A stretch of 64,000 bases of DNA, from contig NC_079880.1 in assembly GCF_029227915.1 (NCBI RefSeq), positions 9,325,501 through 9,389,500 on the forward strand, read 5' to 3'. Each line of letters starts with the position of its first letter. Position 1 is the first letter of the stretch. Under the pieces are notes generated by a model. The model did not search any database and was not told the DNA's origin. It worked only from the letters and a program-made list of their open reading frames with translations. This stretch comes from Hydractinia symbiolongicarpus. Taxonomy: Eukaryota > Cnidaria > Hydrozoa > Anthoathecata > Hydractiniidae. The translations under genes and the position numbers were made by a program. This document shows, one piece after another, positions 50,119 through 62,286 of this stretch.

Positions 50119-50802
50119 TCATCTATGTCTAGCAAGGTTGTATTAGGTTCTTTTAATCAAGGCGATATAATGTTCGGTGAAACTGCCGGAACCAAGTGTG
50201 CTTGCAATCACTGCTTGCCATATGTTTAGCTACCGTAAAACGCGTATCACTGTCGACGAGTTGGGACCTAGATAACATCCTTGTGTTGGGTGACGATTTG
50301 CAGTTTACAGTGTGTGATCTACCTGGCGAATTCGATTTTTACGCAAATAACCTTGTAGTTTTTCTATTGAAAAACGATTGTGGTCAATTAAGTGCCGCAT
50401 GCCCTACAGATTTTATTAGAATGTCAATGCACGATTGTAAAGATATTGTTAACGGGGCATTGTTCATGGTCAATAGTTTTACATGCGCAATAATTTAGTC
50501 TGAAAAGTTGTACTTTTTATTTGATTCTCATAGCAATAACTTAGATGGAGCACTGGCTTTAATTCGTTTTGACTCAACATACGACTTGCAGCTATACTTC
50601 CGGGAAAATTTCATCACATTTCCGGGCATTTTTCAATACGAATTTAAGTATTATAAAATAGGACACGGTCAAGATGATACCACCAATGTATTAACTAGTT
50701 ATAATAAATTGTGCAGAAATGCGAGGCAAAATTTGAAACGAAAGTTCATTCACGCGACACTAATAACTCCAAGAAAGAGGAAGTGGTCTGCGAAAGAACC
50801 CT
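50095..50802 (+). pseudogene. Helitron-linked cysteine peptidase relic (UL36/OTU-like)
   Basis: The N-terminal text GSFNQGD...FGETAGTKCACN carries the catalytic-Cys context. A frameshift at about 50205 leads to SLLAICLATVKRVS, SWDLDNILVLGDDLQF. An in-frame TAG (50496-50498) interrupts before LYFLFDSHSNNLDG, the catalytic-His context, and IRFDSTYDLQLYF. These motifs match the papain-fold peptidase often carried by animal Helitrons and related to herpesvirus tegument and OTU peptidases. It ends at TGA after KRKWSAKEP. One frameshift and one stop make it a pseudogene. Confidence 0.7.
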
Positions 50803-51099
50803 GACCAAGAAGAACAGACATTCGTCTGAGGTAAAGATTGAAATGTTCAAAAAAGCAATTGAGCAGGGTCTGTGTTACATATGAGTGTGTTGTAATAGAA
50901 ATCTCTATGTTAATTTCGTAGTTCGATTTGAGGTAAAAAAAGTATAATATTGAACAAGAAAGAGTTTTCGCTTTATTGACGAGCTTCGATGGAATACAAT
51001 ATATATGTTTAACCTTTCATAAAAAGCTGCTGAAAGGATGCATAGGAATGTCAAGCAGTGTGGAACAAATTAGATGTGGCCACAATTCCAGCAGAATTT

Positions 51100-52865
51100 A
51101 CTGATCTACGCAAATTAGAGAAATCTATCGCATCGAAACGATACCTTTTTGTGTTTTTGTTATCATTGCGCCAGGAGAAGGAAAAACACCTCTCTCATTA
51201 ACGAATGATAAAAATTGTGAAGAATTGGCATATCCATATTTATTACCCACCAGTAAATATTAAATATTTCAATCAACGTTTCTTGAATTACAAAAACAAT
51301 TTTTCGGCCGATTCGGACTACATATTTTTCGCACATTCTCTTTTACAACAAATGAACTTGAAAAGCAGAATAAATATTGCAATTTAAAAGGTTGCCAAAT
51401 GGTAGTCAACTTAAAGCAGGCATGTTAAGCCAAAATTTCAAAGAGAAAGGTAAAGAATTTATTTCAAATGACACAAGGTATTCCTTCGTGAGTACTATGA
51501 AAAGAACGACGGCATACTGGAAGAAATTCCAGCAAGAAGTTTTAGCTATGGCAAAACAGATTGGGCTCCCACATTCTTTATAACACTTTCATGTGCAGAT
51601 CTTAGAACGACTTAATTTCAATTAAAAAGAAGTTAGAAAGGTATCACATTAACAGAGGATGTTATAAATTCAATGACATACATGGAACGTTGTAAAATAT
51701 TGAATAGCGATCCTGTTTTCGTTGCGAGACACTTTTAATAGCGCGTTGAAGCGTTTTTTAAAGAAATAATTGTTGATGGTCCTCTGGGTAAAATGAAAAG
51801 TTATCCAATTAGAGTTAAATTTCAGTTTCGTGGAAGTGCTCAGATACATTCTTTTGTATGGATTGTTAATGCCCCAGCCCTAACAAAGACGAGTAAAGAT
51901 CAATACATCGCCTTTGTGGATCAAGTAATCAAATGTTATTTACCTGATAAAACGACAGGAGCCGAATTAATCCTTTTAGTAAAGATCTATCAAACGCATT
52001 CACATTCCATGTCTTGCAGAAAGTATAAACAGTCTGAATGTATATACAATTATGGGAGATTTTTTACTGATAGGACTATTATTGCAGAACCCCTAGCGGC
52101 TGATATATGCAAAAACAGGAAAACAAAGATTTTGACGAAACAGTGCACCATATTAGACAAAATAAAAAAATACATTGATAAAAATCTCGACCTAAATTTT
52201 CCTAACTCCTCTTGTGACGACTTATGCGTACTAAGGGAAATACCACAAATACTTGATACTTTGAAAATTACTGAGAAGGAATATTATGATTCACTTTCTA
52301 TTTCCAGCGATAACGATTGCTAAATACATTTCAAACTTCCCCCTAATTCTTGTTTCATAAATAATTATTTTACCGAAGGACTCATGACATGGAAGGAAAA
52401 CATGGACATACAACCACTTTTCAACCATTACAAGGCAGTAGCCTACATGTGAGCATACTTTTCTAAAACAGAAAGTCATACCCCAGAATCTATGAAGCAA
52501 GCCACAGCAGAAGCGTCACAAAAATAATTTACCCAAATATGGGCAAATCAAGGCTGTAGCAAGAGCATAAGCCACTAAACGCGAATGCTCGATTTAAAAA
52601 GCAGTATATCATATAATGCCGGAGTTCTGGATGCGCAAATGTTTCCCGCGAGTTGTATTTGCTAATACCAATTTACCAGAAGGTATGTGCAAACTATGTA
52701 AGAGCGAGGAGGAAATAAACCAACTACTAGAAGAAAGCATAGACATCTATAAGAAAAGTATGCTAGAAAGGTATATAGACGAAGCAAAAAAATGAGGTCA
52801 CCGTTTGGTGGACCAATTATGCTTTACAGAATTTCTTGATCGGTCATAGCATGTTTGGAAAACCC
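51100..52865 (+). pseudogene. Helitron Rep (HUH/Y2 replicase) relic
   Basis: Fragments in changing frames match a Helitron Rep. KYFNQRFLNYKNNFSADSDY and FFAHSLLQ lie near 51255-51350. GMLSQNFKEKGKEF and AYWKKFQQEVLAMAKQ lie near 51420-51560. KFQFRGSAQIHSFVW (51806-51862) is the HUH motif with the first His replaced by Gln (51841-51843). HSHSMSCRKYK and GRFFTDRTIIAEPL follow. PPNSCFINNYF and YKAVAYM-stop-AYFSK keep the two catalytic tyrosines (52444, 52456). Then AVYHIMPEFWMRKCFPRVVFANTNLPEG, SMLERYID and LCFTEFL, ending at 52840 where a nested element begins. A helicase domain was not found. Confidence 0.85.
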
Positions 52866-53239
52866 TGGACCGAATAGGATTAAGATTGAGGTATTGTTTC
52901 GATGCTTTACTAGTTTTCATCCCATAATGGAACTGTCTTCGATCTGTGAAATAAAAAAAGGGATGTTCATTTATCCACTGTGCAGTCCTGAGGTTATCAA
53001 CAGAGGCCTTATCAAAACTTGGGCTTTGTGAAAATTCTGTCTGTAATGTAATATTTATTTTTCATTAAATGTTATAGATGAAACAGAAGCAAAAAATCTG
53101 CATATTGCCTTCCACTTCCCTGTTTTCGCATTGTTGTATACTTCATCGCAAAATACCTACAAAAACATAATATAATCAAAAAAATTAGGAGATTTTAGAT
53201 AAATTGGGCAATACAGATTTTTCTTATAAGAATATACTC
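52841..53239 (+). repeat. Long inverted repeat, left arm
   Basis: Begins CGGTCATAGCATG and is almost identical in reverse complement to 56523-56938. The arms run about 400 bp. The arm's outer 35 bp (to GGACCGAATAGGA and TTAA) match the terminus of the TTAA element at 56890. The arm breaks the Rep reading frame just after LCFTEFL. Confidence 0.85.
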
Positions 53240-53589
53240 AAAAAAATTCGATTTCATTACCAAATATGGAAGTTAACTGGGGAACAATAAGGAATGAAGC
53301 GATTTCACCACGAGGCAACTGCCTTTCCATAGCAGACTATAGAAGCTTTCGGACGAACAGTCAAAATCGAAGATGGCAGACAGAAACGGCGGTGCCTCGA
53401 GTTCCAGTATAAAAAACGATGCATGTCCTACACGCTTTTTAAATCTAAGCCTCAAATATTCTTAAAAATATTTTTAACATGGCTAAAGCCATAAAGCATT
53501 ACCCTTCATAGGCCTAAAGATGATACTCTCGAGGACATTTTGCTAATTGGCGAACGCACTACTAATTTAAAACACCAAAAGAAAATAAA
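53240..53589. other. Loop of the inverted repeat, left part
   Basis: AT-rich, no ORF or terminus recognised. Confidence 0.4.
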
Positions 53590-55717
53590 TCTATATAATA
53601 ATACGCCAGTTCCGTGTGTCTGTGATATCGTCATTTTCCTTTGATGTCGCCGAAAAAAAATGTCTATTTTGTTAGCGGATTTACTTTGTTTACGTCACGT
53701 GATGAAAACGACTCAATTTGATTTGCTGAAAAAAAGTTAACGGCTAACTTTCCAAAAATGGTGTCTCTCGACACCGAAAAAAACACAAAAGAAAGGTCAC
53801 TTCGTCTTGAAAAAAGTCCAAAGAGTGATTCAGAGAAAGAAAACTCTAAGTTAAGAAGTAGAAGTAGAAAAATAAAGTTGAAAGCCACAAGAAGTTACTT
53901 CGGAAGTGAAAAGTGGAGCTAGGAAGTAGTAAGGTAAAGTTAGAAGTAGAAAATGCATGCTAGAGTTTCAAGTGGATTGGAATTCAGAAAAAGTAAGAAC
54001 TTTAATATATTTAGACGTTCTGTTTTTATGTCGCTGAAGCTGCGTGTTACTTTTTTTATGTAGTACACTTAAAATTGTCAAGCAGAATCGCATTCTCAAA
54101 AAAATCCATTAAAGCTCCAAATTCTTAAAGTTTTTACCGCGTTTTTTTTTCAATTTTTTTGCATAATTAATGTGTCCCCTGGTGCGTAACTAATGTATTT
54201 GTACTAAAATTCAAAATGCTAGATAAAGATGTTAGCTGACTAACAAACTAATTTGCTGGACAAACAGAAAACTTTAGTTTGTTTTACATTACTATTGTTT
54301 CTCTTTATAATGTCTTTTACTAAGCATGAATAGCCAGCTATAGACCCAGTTAAGTCTCCCCAGTTTAAGTGTATTTAACTGGGTGTCTTAGCTACTGTTA
54401 TCTGAAAGCTAATGTTAGCTTTAAGGCTCCCATCCCAAGCTTCTTAGCTAGCTCTAACCTATCTCTTATTTTTTGAAGACGAATTATGATGTAACAAGTT
54501 AGCTACAGAATCTTTCTTGAACTTTTAGGATGGTGTGACTCATTGTTATGCTCATAGAGTATAATTTTTTTCACATTACCTGTGAACTTTACAAAGGGGA
54601 CCACAATATGAAAAGTGGAACGAATCTTATAGAATTGTGTGTGTGTTAAGTTATTTTTATTGTTTTGTTTCTGACATCCCGTTAAATATGCCAGGTTTTT
54701 TTACAGGGTTTTTTTACATTCGATTGGAAATTTACGTTGGTTTATGACTTTTTTTTAAAAAATTATAAGAGGATGGTATGATTAAGTCAGTTTATATTGT
54801 TTGTGTTGCAAAATGCTGTTTTTTAAAATTTTGTGTAAATTTTTGTGGAAATAAACCACATGCAATATATACTGAATGAACAAATTTTTGTAGAATCGGA
54901 CTTCACTGTAAGCTGTTGTATAAGCTGATGTCTTTATATTTCGTAATATAAACTATTGTTGGGGAGAACTAACTGTATGTGATGTAATATTTGGTGGATG
55001 AAAATTCCAGGTTTCACGGTTTTGTATTTCTTGAGAATTTTACAAAATTTTGTAGGGATATATAAATGTTTGCTGATGATAAAAAAATTACTTAATGTTC
55101 TGACTGAAACTGTTTTTGTTCTTTATATTTTCTAATCTAACGGGCGAGGACTGTATACACAGAAATTACTGATTTTTCTAAATTTTGATGTGTTTTGAAA
55201 CCTTTTTATGGAAGAATAATGGGTATTGGCAATATGCGATATGCGGAATGAAATTATTTTTGTTGATTTAGATGTGTTTCTCAAAAACCAATCTGTTTTA
55301 CATTTTGTGTAAACTTTTGTTTACGAACCGCATACAATGTTTCAAAAATAATGAGCCTTTTTTATTCAAGTTTATTCTTTGCTTATTGATTTTTTGACCT
55401 TTAGGTTCAAAATTGTTGGTAAAGGGCAATACGGATTATCGCGTTATTTCTAACATTGTTATTATCCGTGTTGTGACTGTCAGTGTTGTAACTGTCGGTG
55501 TTCTTACTGTCAGTTTTGTGAGTATTGCTGTTCTTTTTTATTTTGTGTAAGATTTGTGTGGAGGATTGAATGCGATTTGACATTTAATATTTGGTGTAAA
55601 ATTTTAAGAACATTTTTTTTGTATATGCACTGCTGGTGGCAGCAAAACATCTAAAGCAACCTATTTTTTCATTGGCCTTTTTCCTAAGTGGATTTTTCCA
55701 CGGGCCTTATCGACTAG
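53590..55717 (+). mobile_element. Helitron F, 2.13 kb, no coding content seen
   Basis: Starts A|TCTATATAATAATACGCCAG and ends with hairpin GTGGATTTTTCCAC, GGGCCTTATCGA, CTAG. It joins Helitron G directly. The interior near 55560-55650 resembles the old relics in copies 1 and 2 (7630-7700, 27010-27080). Confidence 0.8.
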
Positions 55718-56420
55718 TCTTATATAATAATACGAAGTGTATGTGACGGTCATATTGGATGTGTTCGTTTTCTTTTGAAGTAGCCGAAATTTTCTGTTGA
55801 AGTTACCGAAAAAAAGTATGTTTCAAATGTTAAATTTTATAACGTTACGGCGCGACGTCAATAACACTACTTTAACGTCCACATCCTATATTAAATTAAT
55901 CACCCATTACAGTGCACCTAAAACTTTGGGGTCAAATAACTTGGAAACGAGGTGCTGACGTCAATTATTTTTCACTGCGTGGGTAACTACGGACACCTAG
56001 AACCAATTTGAGTAATTTTCCAAAACTTTGGTCCCCAAATCCGTTTCGGAATGGGCGGGTTGATGACGTCATCAAAAAACCTTCAAACCCCATTATCTCT
56101 GCAACCGCTTATCAAAATTACATGATGCTATACATTTTCTTGATCAGAGTTTGAAGATCTAAACGATTAAGGCAACAGGTATATAAATTTCTAAAACAAA
56201 ATTGCTGGACTTTTATTAGGGACTTTGTTGTCGTCAGCAAAATTATTAAACCTTTATACCATCTTAACCGTTCTTTACTACCACATGATACTATACATAT
56301 TTCTCATCAGCGTTTCAATCTCTATACATTACAGTAAACGGAACTTACTGACATCAGCAGGAATCTAAAACAACCCATATTTCTGCCTAACTGGACTTCT
56401 CCACGGGCCTTATCGACTAG
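55718..56420 (+). mobile_element. Helitron G, 703 bp
   Basis: Starts TCTTATATAATAATACG immediately after the CTAG of Helitron F and ends with a TCTCCACGGGCCTTATCGACTAG|T terminus. Its body is related in reverse orientation to Helitron B (shared 'gatgacgtcatcaa', 'gtgcacctaaaac'). Confidence 0.78.
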
Positions 56421-56522
56421 TGGCAATTAAAGAAACACAAATTTTCCTATTTAAAACGAAAGGTTGAGCCTCTTTAGTTATTTTTAATTTTTAACCCATT
56501 CCTAAGCCTCGATATTCTTATA

Positions 56523-56938
56523 GAGTATATTCTTATAAGAAAAAGCTGTATTGCCCAATTTATCTGAAATCTTCTAATTTTTTTTGATTATATTATGATT
56601 ATGTTTTTGTAGGTATTTTGCGATGAAGTATACAACAATGCGAAAACAGGGAAGTGGAAGGCAATATGCAGATTTTTTGCTTCTGTTTCATCTATAACAT
56701 TTAATGAAAAATATACATTACATTACAGACAGAATTTTCACAAAGCCCAAGTTTTGATAAGGCCTCTGTTGATAACCTCAGGACTGCACAGTGGATAAAT
56801 GAACATCCCTTTTTTTATTTCACAGATCGAAGACAGTTCCATTAAGGGATGAAAACTAGTAAAGCATCGAAACAATACCTCAATCTTAATCCTATTCGGT
56901 CCAGGGTTTTCCAAACATACTATGACCGGGGGGCGGAT
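56523..56938 (-). repeat. Long inverted repeat, right arm
   Basis: Reverse-complement partner of 52841-53239, ending CTATGACCG at 56938. With Helitrons F and G removed the arms would flank only about 450 bp, so the original structure was a foldback-like element or an inverted duplication of about 1.3 kb. Confidence 0.85.
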
Positions 56939-57624
56939 TCCGCCCCCTCAATAACTTTTTGTAGGATTGTTGAAATTAGATCAAGCTTGGCACACTCATA
57001 GTACGTCATAAAAGGAACAAAATGGCGGCAATAAATTTTTGCTTGCGTCAGCACATTTTTTGTGACGTCATCAGAAGCTTGAAAATTGTTAAAAATGCCA
57101 CTATCTGCTTAAAATTGAACTACTTTTGTTCTAGAGCGAATTTTCACATTCTGTTTGAAATTTCTGATAGCTAAATAAAAGTTGTTTAACATATCCTCCG
57201 TTTTTTACATGGATCGCATAAAAAATTGGCAAAAATTGCCCGAAAATCCGTTTTTCTCCGATTTTCGGATAAAATCCGACAGAATCGGGAAATCGGATTA
57301 GTCACGTGTTCAAATTATTCAAAATGATTTTTTTCGATAAAACAAAGTTGTGTTGCAAGTTTCAAGATCTAAGGATGATCGTAACAGGAGTTATTTTATT
57401 TTCCCCATTATAAAGATTTCATAGAGATTTTTAGAGGTAGTTTCGAGTAATGGCCAATATTAAAGCCTCTGAAAAGTATGAGACCTAAAAATTTCGCATG
57501 CAGGTGTCTAATAGATAAATATTGAAGCTCAGTAAGTATCATAGCCATATAACAAAGCAATAAGGAGTTATTAAAAAAAAACCGTCAGGGGGGGGGGCGG
57601 CGCCCCCCCGCGGACCGAATAGGG
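56890..57624. mobile_element. TTAA-flanked element with CCCTATTCGGTCC ends
   Basis: Flanked by TTAA (56886-56889 and 57625-57628). The ends are TCCTATTCGGTCC and, inverted, CCCTATTCGGTCC (12 of 13 match). It contains two GC-rich hairpins: GGGGGCGGATTCCGCCCCC (56938-56956) and a G-run facing a C-run at 57588-57609. It lies between the Rep and RPA relics. Partial relatives lie at 25034 and near 6443-6456. Confidence 0.7.
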
Positions 57625-57628
57625 TTAA

Positions 57629-58440
57629 TGTTGAGACACAGAACGAAGTGAAAAATGTCGTATATTTCTCTCCTTCCAAGAAAATACTTTTTTTCAGAAA
57701 TAGCTGAACATTCTGGTGGTTGTGAAATAAATCATTACAGAAGTTCTGAAAAAGACAGCACAATATTTGTGACAGACTACAGTTTTAGTCAAAAGCAAGA
57801 AACTTGGGTTCCCACGTAAGCGTATGTATGACTTTACAACCATCTCAGATGTAATCAACGAGACTCCATTTGATCAAAAAGTGAATGTACGCGGAGTACT
57901 TTTGTTGAATGATATCAGACACATTGAGGTTAACAATGAAATAGTAATGATTAGAGAAGGTTATGGCAGATGATAGCGCTTCGATCAAGATAACTCTATG
58001 GCGAGAGTATACTAACTTGGAGTCTGGTGTAACATTTGATTTTCTTCGCTTACCAAAAGTAAGATATGTAAATACAGATAGGCTTCAGACGACCCATTTA
58101 ACCGCGTATCAGTTAAGTAAAACTCAACTCGAAGATCATGTTCAAACAATTGTTCGATCATTGCTCTGGACAGTAATGTAAATCATGTATGTCCAATGTG
58201 TAACAAGTTCATCGAGGTAACTGGCACAGCTCTTTTCACATGCTCAGGCTGTAAGAATGTTATGCTATCATCAAAAGTCAAAAGAAAACATCTCGCTCTT
58301 AAACTGTTGCAACGCCTGATGGTGTACGTCACAAGTTCCAATGTAGTATTGACAAGTTAATATCGTGTCCCCTAATGAAAGATATCATGTCAATGAACAC
58401 CGAGCAAGTAAAGTTGCTATTGTTGACTGAACTGAACACA
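57629..58440 (+). pseudogene. RPA-like ssDNA-binding protein relic (OB fold plus zinc ribbon)
   Basis: Frame-broken text reads YDFTTISDVINETPFDQKVNVRGVL, ADDSASIKITLWREYTNLESG and a VRYVNTDRLQTTHLT block, an RPA-type OB fold (57820-58110). It is followed by CPMCNKF...FTCSGCKN (about 58188-58258), a CxxC...CxxC zinc ribbon. Frame changes occur near 57700, 57815, 57960 and 58175. Animal Helitrons often carry RPA-like proteins, which fits the neighbouring Rep. A further ORF piece at 58375-58563 may be its C terminus. Confidence 0.7.
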
Positions 58441-58563
58441 TATTTTCAGACAAATTTTGTTAATTTTGCAACTGGTTTGCATATCTGTTATTTTTTAGAA
58501 ATAATTCTTCACAAGGAATTTCCACATCTAATCACACACTTCCGTATTCTGTATAGTTTATGA

Positions 58564-59610
58564 AATGTGTACTTTGTGCAAAGTCATTGTATATACTTTT
58601 AAAGCTCTTTTTCTAAGCAAGTTCTGTTAGTTTTGTATATGCAGATCCCATGTTTCGTTTCGACAGTTCGTCATTGAGAATACATGTCAATTCTTTGTGT
58701 TATCATAGCACTGTACTTTGCCTAGCCAGGAGACCCAGCTCAATTTTTCTTACTGGCGGGAAATAGGAGTAGCTAAGGTGGAAAAAATTACACTGGGTCT
58801 CAAACGATTTATCCCGCGCTTTATGATTGGCTAATTCTATCCCGAACATTCCAGTGCGTGGTTTCACTCACCCTAAGAAACATCAAACCAAGTTTTTACC
58901 AGAGTAAGATGTGACCAGGCTTGGTAAGCAACTCAAAGATAAATTAAAATGGCCTCCGAAGCGATTAGTCACATTTAAACTCAGGGTATCCGCTAAGTCA
59001 TTCGTTTGCGTCTAAGCTTTTGTTTGAGAAAAACTCATTTTATTAACCTCGCCGGGATGACAAACCTCTCTTAAATAAGCCCCTGGGCCGGTAAATCGAG
59101 CATTTACGGTATGTAGCCTTTTCTAATTCATACAGAAGCCTTTATGCGGTCTTTTGACGACCAATCTATTTCACGTACGGTGCAGGATTATACAAAATGT
59201 GTTTCACGTGTTTTGAAATAAATATGAACTATTAACGTGTTCGACTTTTTTCAATAAACGAATGTGACACTTTTTTGAATCTTTAAATTCGTACTTCAAA
59301 ATACACACTTGCTATGAACTCTTCTACAAAAACACCGGCGTATTTGCACGCAGTCAATCATATAAATCTCTAAAACCAAATTTGTCTCAATTGTTTGAAT
59401 TAGTTTGATGAGTTCACACTGGCATTACGTTTGGACAAGAATCAAACGAAACGGCGATATCTGACCTGCCTGTATATGCACTCTTCACGCTTCGACTATG
59501 CACCCCCATCTCTAGGAAATTCTTAGAGCCGCAGGGCTTCTTGTTTCAGCTCATATTGTGGAATTTTTGAAAAAATTATTACATCGAAAACACCGTGAAT
59601 TGTACACTTT
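58564..59610. other. Unassigned part of Helitron E
   Basis: No ORF, RNA gene or repeat terminus recognised between the RPA relic and the family-specific 3' region. Confidence 0.4.
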
Positions 59611-60245
59611 ACTTGATTTACTACATACTATTACTTGTTCGAAGCGCTTTACCTGAATGTGTGACACAGTTGACAGTTCTTATTAATCACTCATTCGGGT
59701 GTTCAACGGCGGGTAACACAGTTACTTGTGGCTTAACCCGTTGTTTTAACAGAGTGTATCCTGTTTCATGATTAATTTGTTAACGTGTACTGCAACTTAT
59801 TTTGGAAAATAAAATAATATTGACAAGTTTTTGTTACGATAGGGTAACAATGGGTTGTAAACTGTGCTAAAAGGGTATTAAGCATAAATGCATGTGCAAC
59901 ACGCTTACCTGTGCTAGGCGCGTTGCCCGGAGTAACATTAATTCCAGTTCAGTGTTAACAACGGGCTGTTTTCTGCGCTTTTGTTAAACCAGTTTCGATA
60001 AAGCTTTTTTTTGGAAAAACGTATTGTGCCTACATGAATGGGCGACATTGTTTACCTGTACTAGGCGCGTTGCCCGGAGTAACATTAATTTTATAAACTT
60101 TCAATGACATGTATACCTGTACTACAATGCTGCACCTGAATGTATGGCACAGTTTACGGTTCTTATTAATTGCGCCACAGAGTTTTTAAATGCTTCGTTA
60201 CACTTTTTCTTGTGGCTTAACCCGGCGTGCGACGCCGCCGGCTAA
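59611..60245 (+). repeat. 3' region of Helitron E with direct sub-repeats
   Basis: A module ACCTGTRCTAGGCGCGTTG, continuing CCCGGAGTAACATTAAT, occurs at about 59909 and 60055, with looser versions at about 59650 and 60125. The reverse complement of the same module recurs in Helitrons H and I. The element ends with a hairpin and CTAA at 60245. Confidence 0.65.
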
Positions 60246-60845
60246 TAAATAAATATTTTAAACAATCTAATTTGGTCAATATATAATACTCTATGAACAG
60301 CCTGTAATGTATCAGAACAACAGGGCGCCGTGTAATTAGGTTGGATATTGCATAAAAAAGAGATGAATAAGAACGACCTGGTGAATGTTCTCTTTGCAAG
60401 AAACACGAAAGTGAACATTAAGCGTGATGCTTCTTAATGACATAGCTATGTAAAAAATGGCCGCCAACAGCGCTCAAATGTAATTTTAACTTTACGCATG
60501 TGACAATCTCATATCTCATATATTCGTGTATATATTATTTTTCTTTCTCACAACTAACAACTTTCTTAGAAACTGGTGAAATCTGGATTAAACTCTCAAA
60601 AAAATACCTCATTTTATGGCGGACGTTATTTTAAGGTTCCAATTTACATTAACTCCAAGAACTGACCTCTCTATGACAGCCAGGCCTTAAAAAATTCATA
60701 AAAATTCCTAAAAAATAAATGTGTGTTGAAGAATCATGATGTTCTGGAAAACAATGATATATTTAAACTTACAGAAAAAAGTTAAGATGATTCTTGTTAT
60801 CACATGTCAGGTGCCACTCTGTCTGGATAGTAATTTATCTTAAAA
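60246..60845. other. Copy 3 backbone: displaced 3' flank of gene copy 3
   Basis: Matches 2785-3425 (copy 1) and 23835-24500 (copy 2), i.e. the sequence that should directly follow the gene. Helitron E has moved it 13.6 kb away from the stop codon. Confidence 0.8.
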
Positions 60846-62286
60846 CTAGCCGGGAAACCCGGCGTCGAAACGCCGGGGTAAGCCACAAGTCAAGGTGTGA
60901 CCCGCCATTGAACACTATGTGGAGCGCTTAATAAAAGCCGTAAACTGTACTACACGGTCAGGTGGAGCGCTTTAGTACAGGTACGCAGCATGTCGTTAAT
61001 CGAGTAAAGCGCACACAACACTATAGTGTTTTGGCTGTAGTGTATTTTTGAAAATATAACTCTACTGTAACTTTAGCCAAAATAAAAACACAATTTACAA
61101 CCATTTGTTACCCCGTCATAGGAAAAACAATTGGTCAATTTTATTTTATTTTACGAAATAAGTTTCAGTAAAGGTTAACAAATTAATTGTGACACTGGAC
61201 TGAGCACTTAGTACAGGTAAATCGTGCGACACATGCGTTTAGGCTTAAGACCCTATTCAAAAAAGCTATTGAAGCTTTGGTTTACAAAACACAGAATACA
61301 CTCTGTTGAAACGCCGGGTTAAGCCACAAGTAGCTGTGTTACCCAGCGTTAAACACCAGATTGAGTGATTAATAAGAACCGTCAACTGTGCCACACATTC
61401 AGGTAAAGCGCTTAGTATAGGTAAACAGTGTGTACTTTTTTTCTGTAAAAAACGTTATCACAACTTCGGTTAAACAGAAACACAGGAAACAGCCCGTTGT
61501 TACCACCGGACTAAGCGCTTATAACACCATTTTTAAAAAAACTTTATCGCGACTTCAGTTTAAAAAAAATCAGGAAACCGCCTGTCGTTATCAAGTTCAG
61601 TTAAAAAAATATATACTCAGCAATTTTATTTTTCAGCATAAGCTTTCATAGCAGTAATAAAATTGGTAGCTGCCTATAACTGCATTTAGCTACTTTCACT
61701 TTTTAGCCAGAGGTAGAGCTAAAAGGAGCTAGATAGGTAGACCCAACTTCAACATAAAAATAAAGAACAATATACCAAACTGAATAAAAACTTTAAAAGA
61801 ATAGGAATAGATAAAGATAGCTATAGCTAGCTGCCTCAAAATGTACGTTTTGTAGCTAGCCAAAAACTTAAAATTGGTTTGTTTAAGATTTATACGTAGC
61901 TAGAAAACGTGATGAAATATTCACCTTAACATGTGAAAACAAACTAAATAATCCTATAGGATAAAAAGTACTCAGAAGAAATAAGGAGGATTGAAAGGAA
62001 ACCTACAAACTTCACACCATCACTTCCAAACAAAAATGGCCTTCGTAGGGGTAGCATGTTTCCTCCCGTCGGCATGTTGAGGCCGCGAAGCACTTGGATT
62101 GGTCATTAGTGAAAATGGAGCCTCGTGATTGGTTTATTACAATGAGCGGCAAAGCAAGGCCAGTAAAAAACGGGGTCTGCCGGGGATTTGAAATAAAGCT
62201 GCAGGGCCGCGGGGATTTTCGGCGGGTCTCGCTACTTGCTCCGCCATGTTGCGCAGAGACAGACAGACGACGGCTATTATTATAGA
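60846..62286 (-). mobile_element. Helitron H, 1.44 kb
   Basis: Plus strand A|CTAGCCGGGAAACCCGGCGT...GACAGACAGACGACGGC...TATTATAGAGA. This is the reverse complement of TCTCTATAATAATAGCCG...CCCGGCTAG with a strong hairpin (CCCGGCG/CGCCGGG). It has no coding sequence and is the same family as Helitron E. It joins Helitron I directly. Confidence 0.82.

Larger units (their letters stand above)
46677..60245 (+). mobile_element. Large Helitron E, 13.57 kb, with decayed coding modules
   Basis: The left end is A|TCTATATTATAATACCAG followed by GTCTGTCTGTC. The right end is a 5-bp hairpin (GGCGT-GCG-ACGCC, 60224-60236), then GCCGGCTAA|T. Together these give TC...CTRR inserted between A and T. Copies 1 and 2 are uninterrupted at this point (…TTAGATAATG(T)GTAAATATT). 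The encoded Rep relic reads in the same direction as the termini require. The outer parts (47100-47770, 59620-60245) match Helitrons H and I, so all three are one family. Nested elements (52841-57624) inflate the length. Confidence 0.82.
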
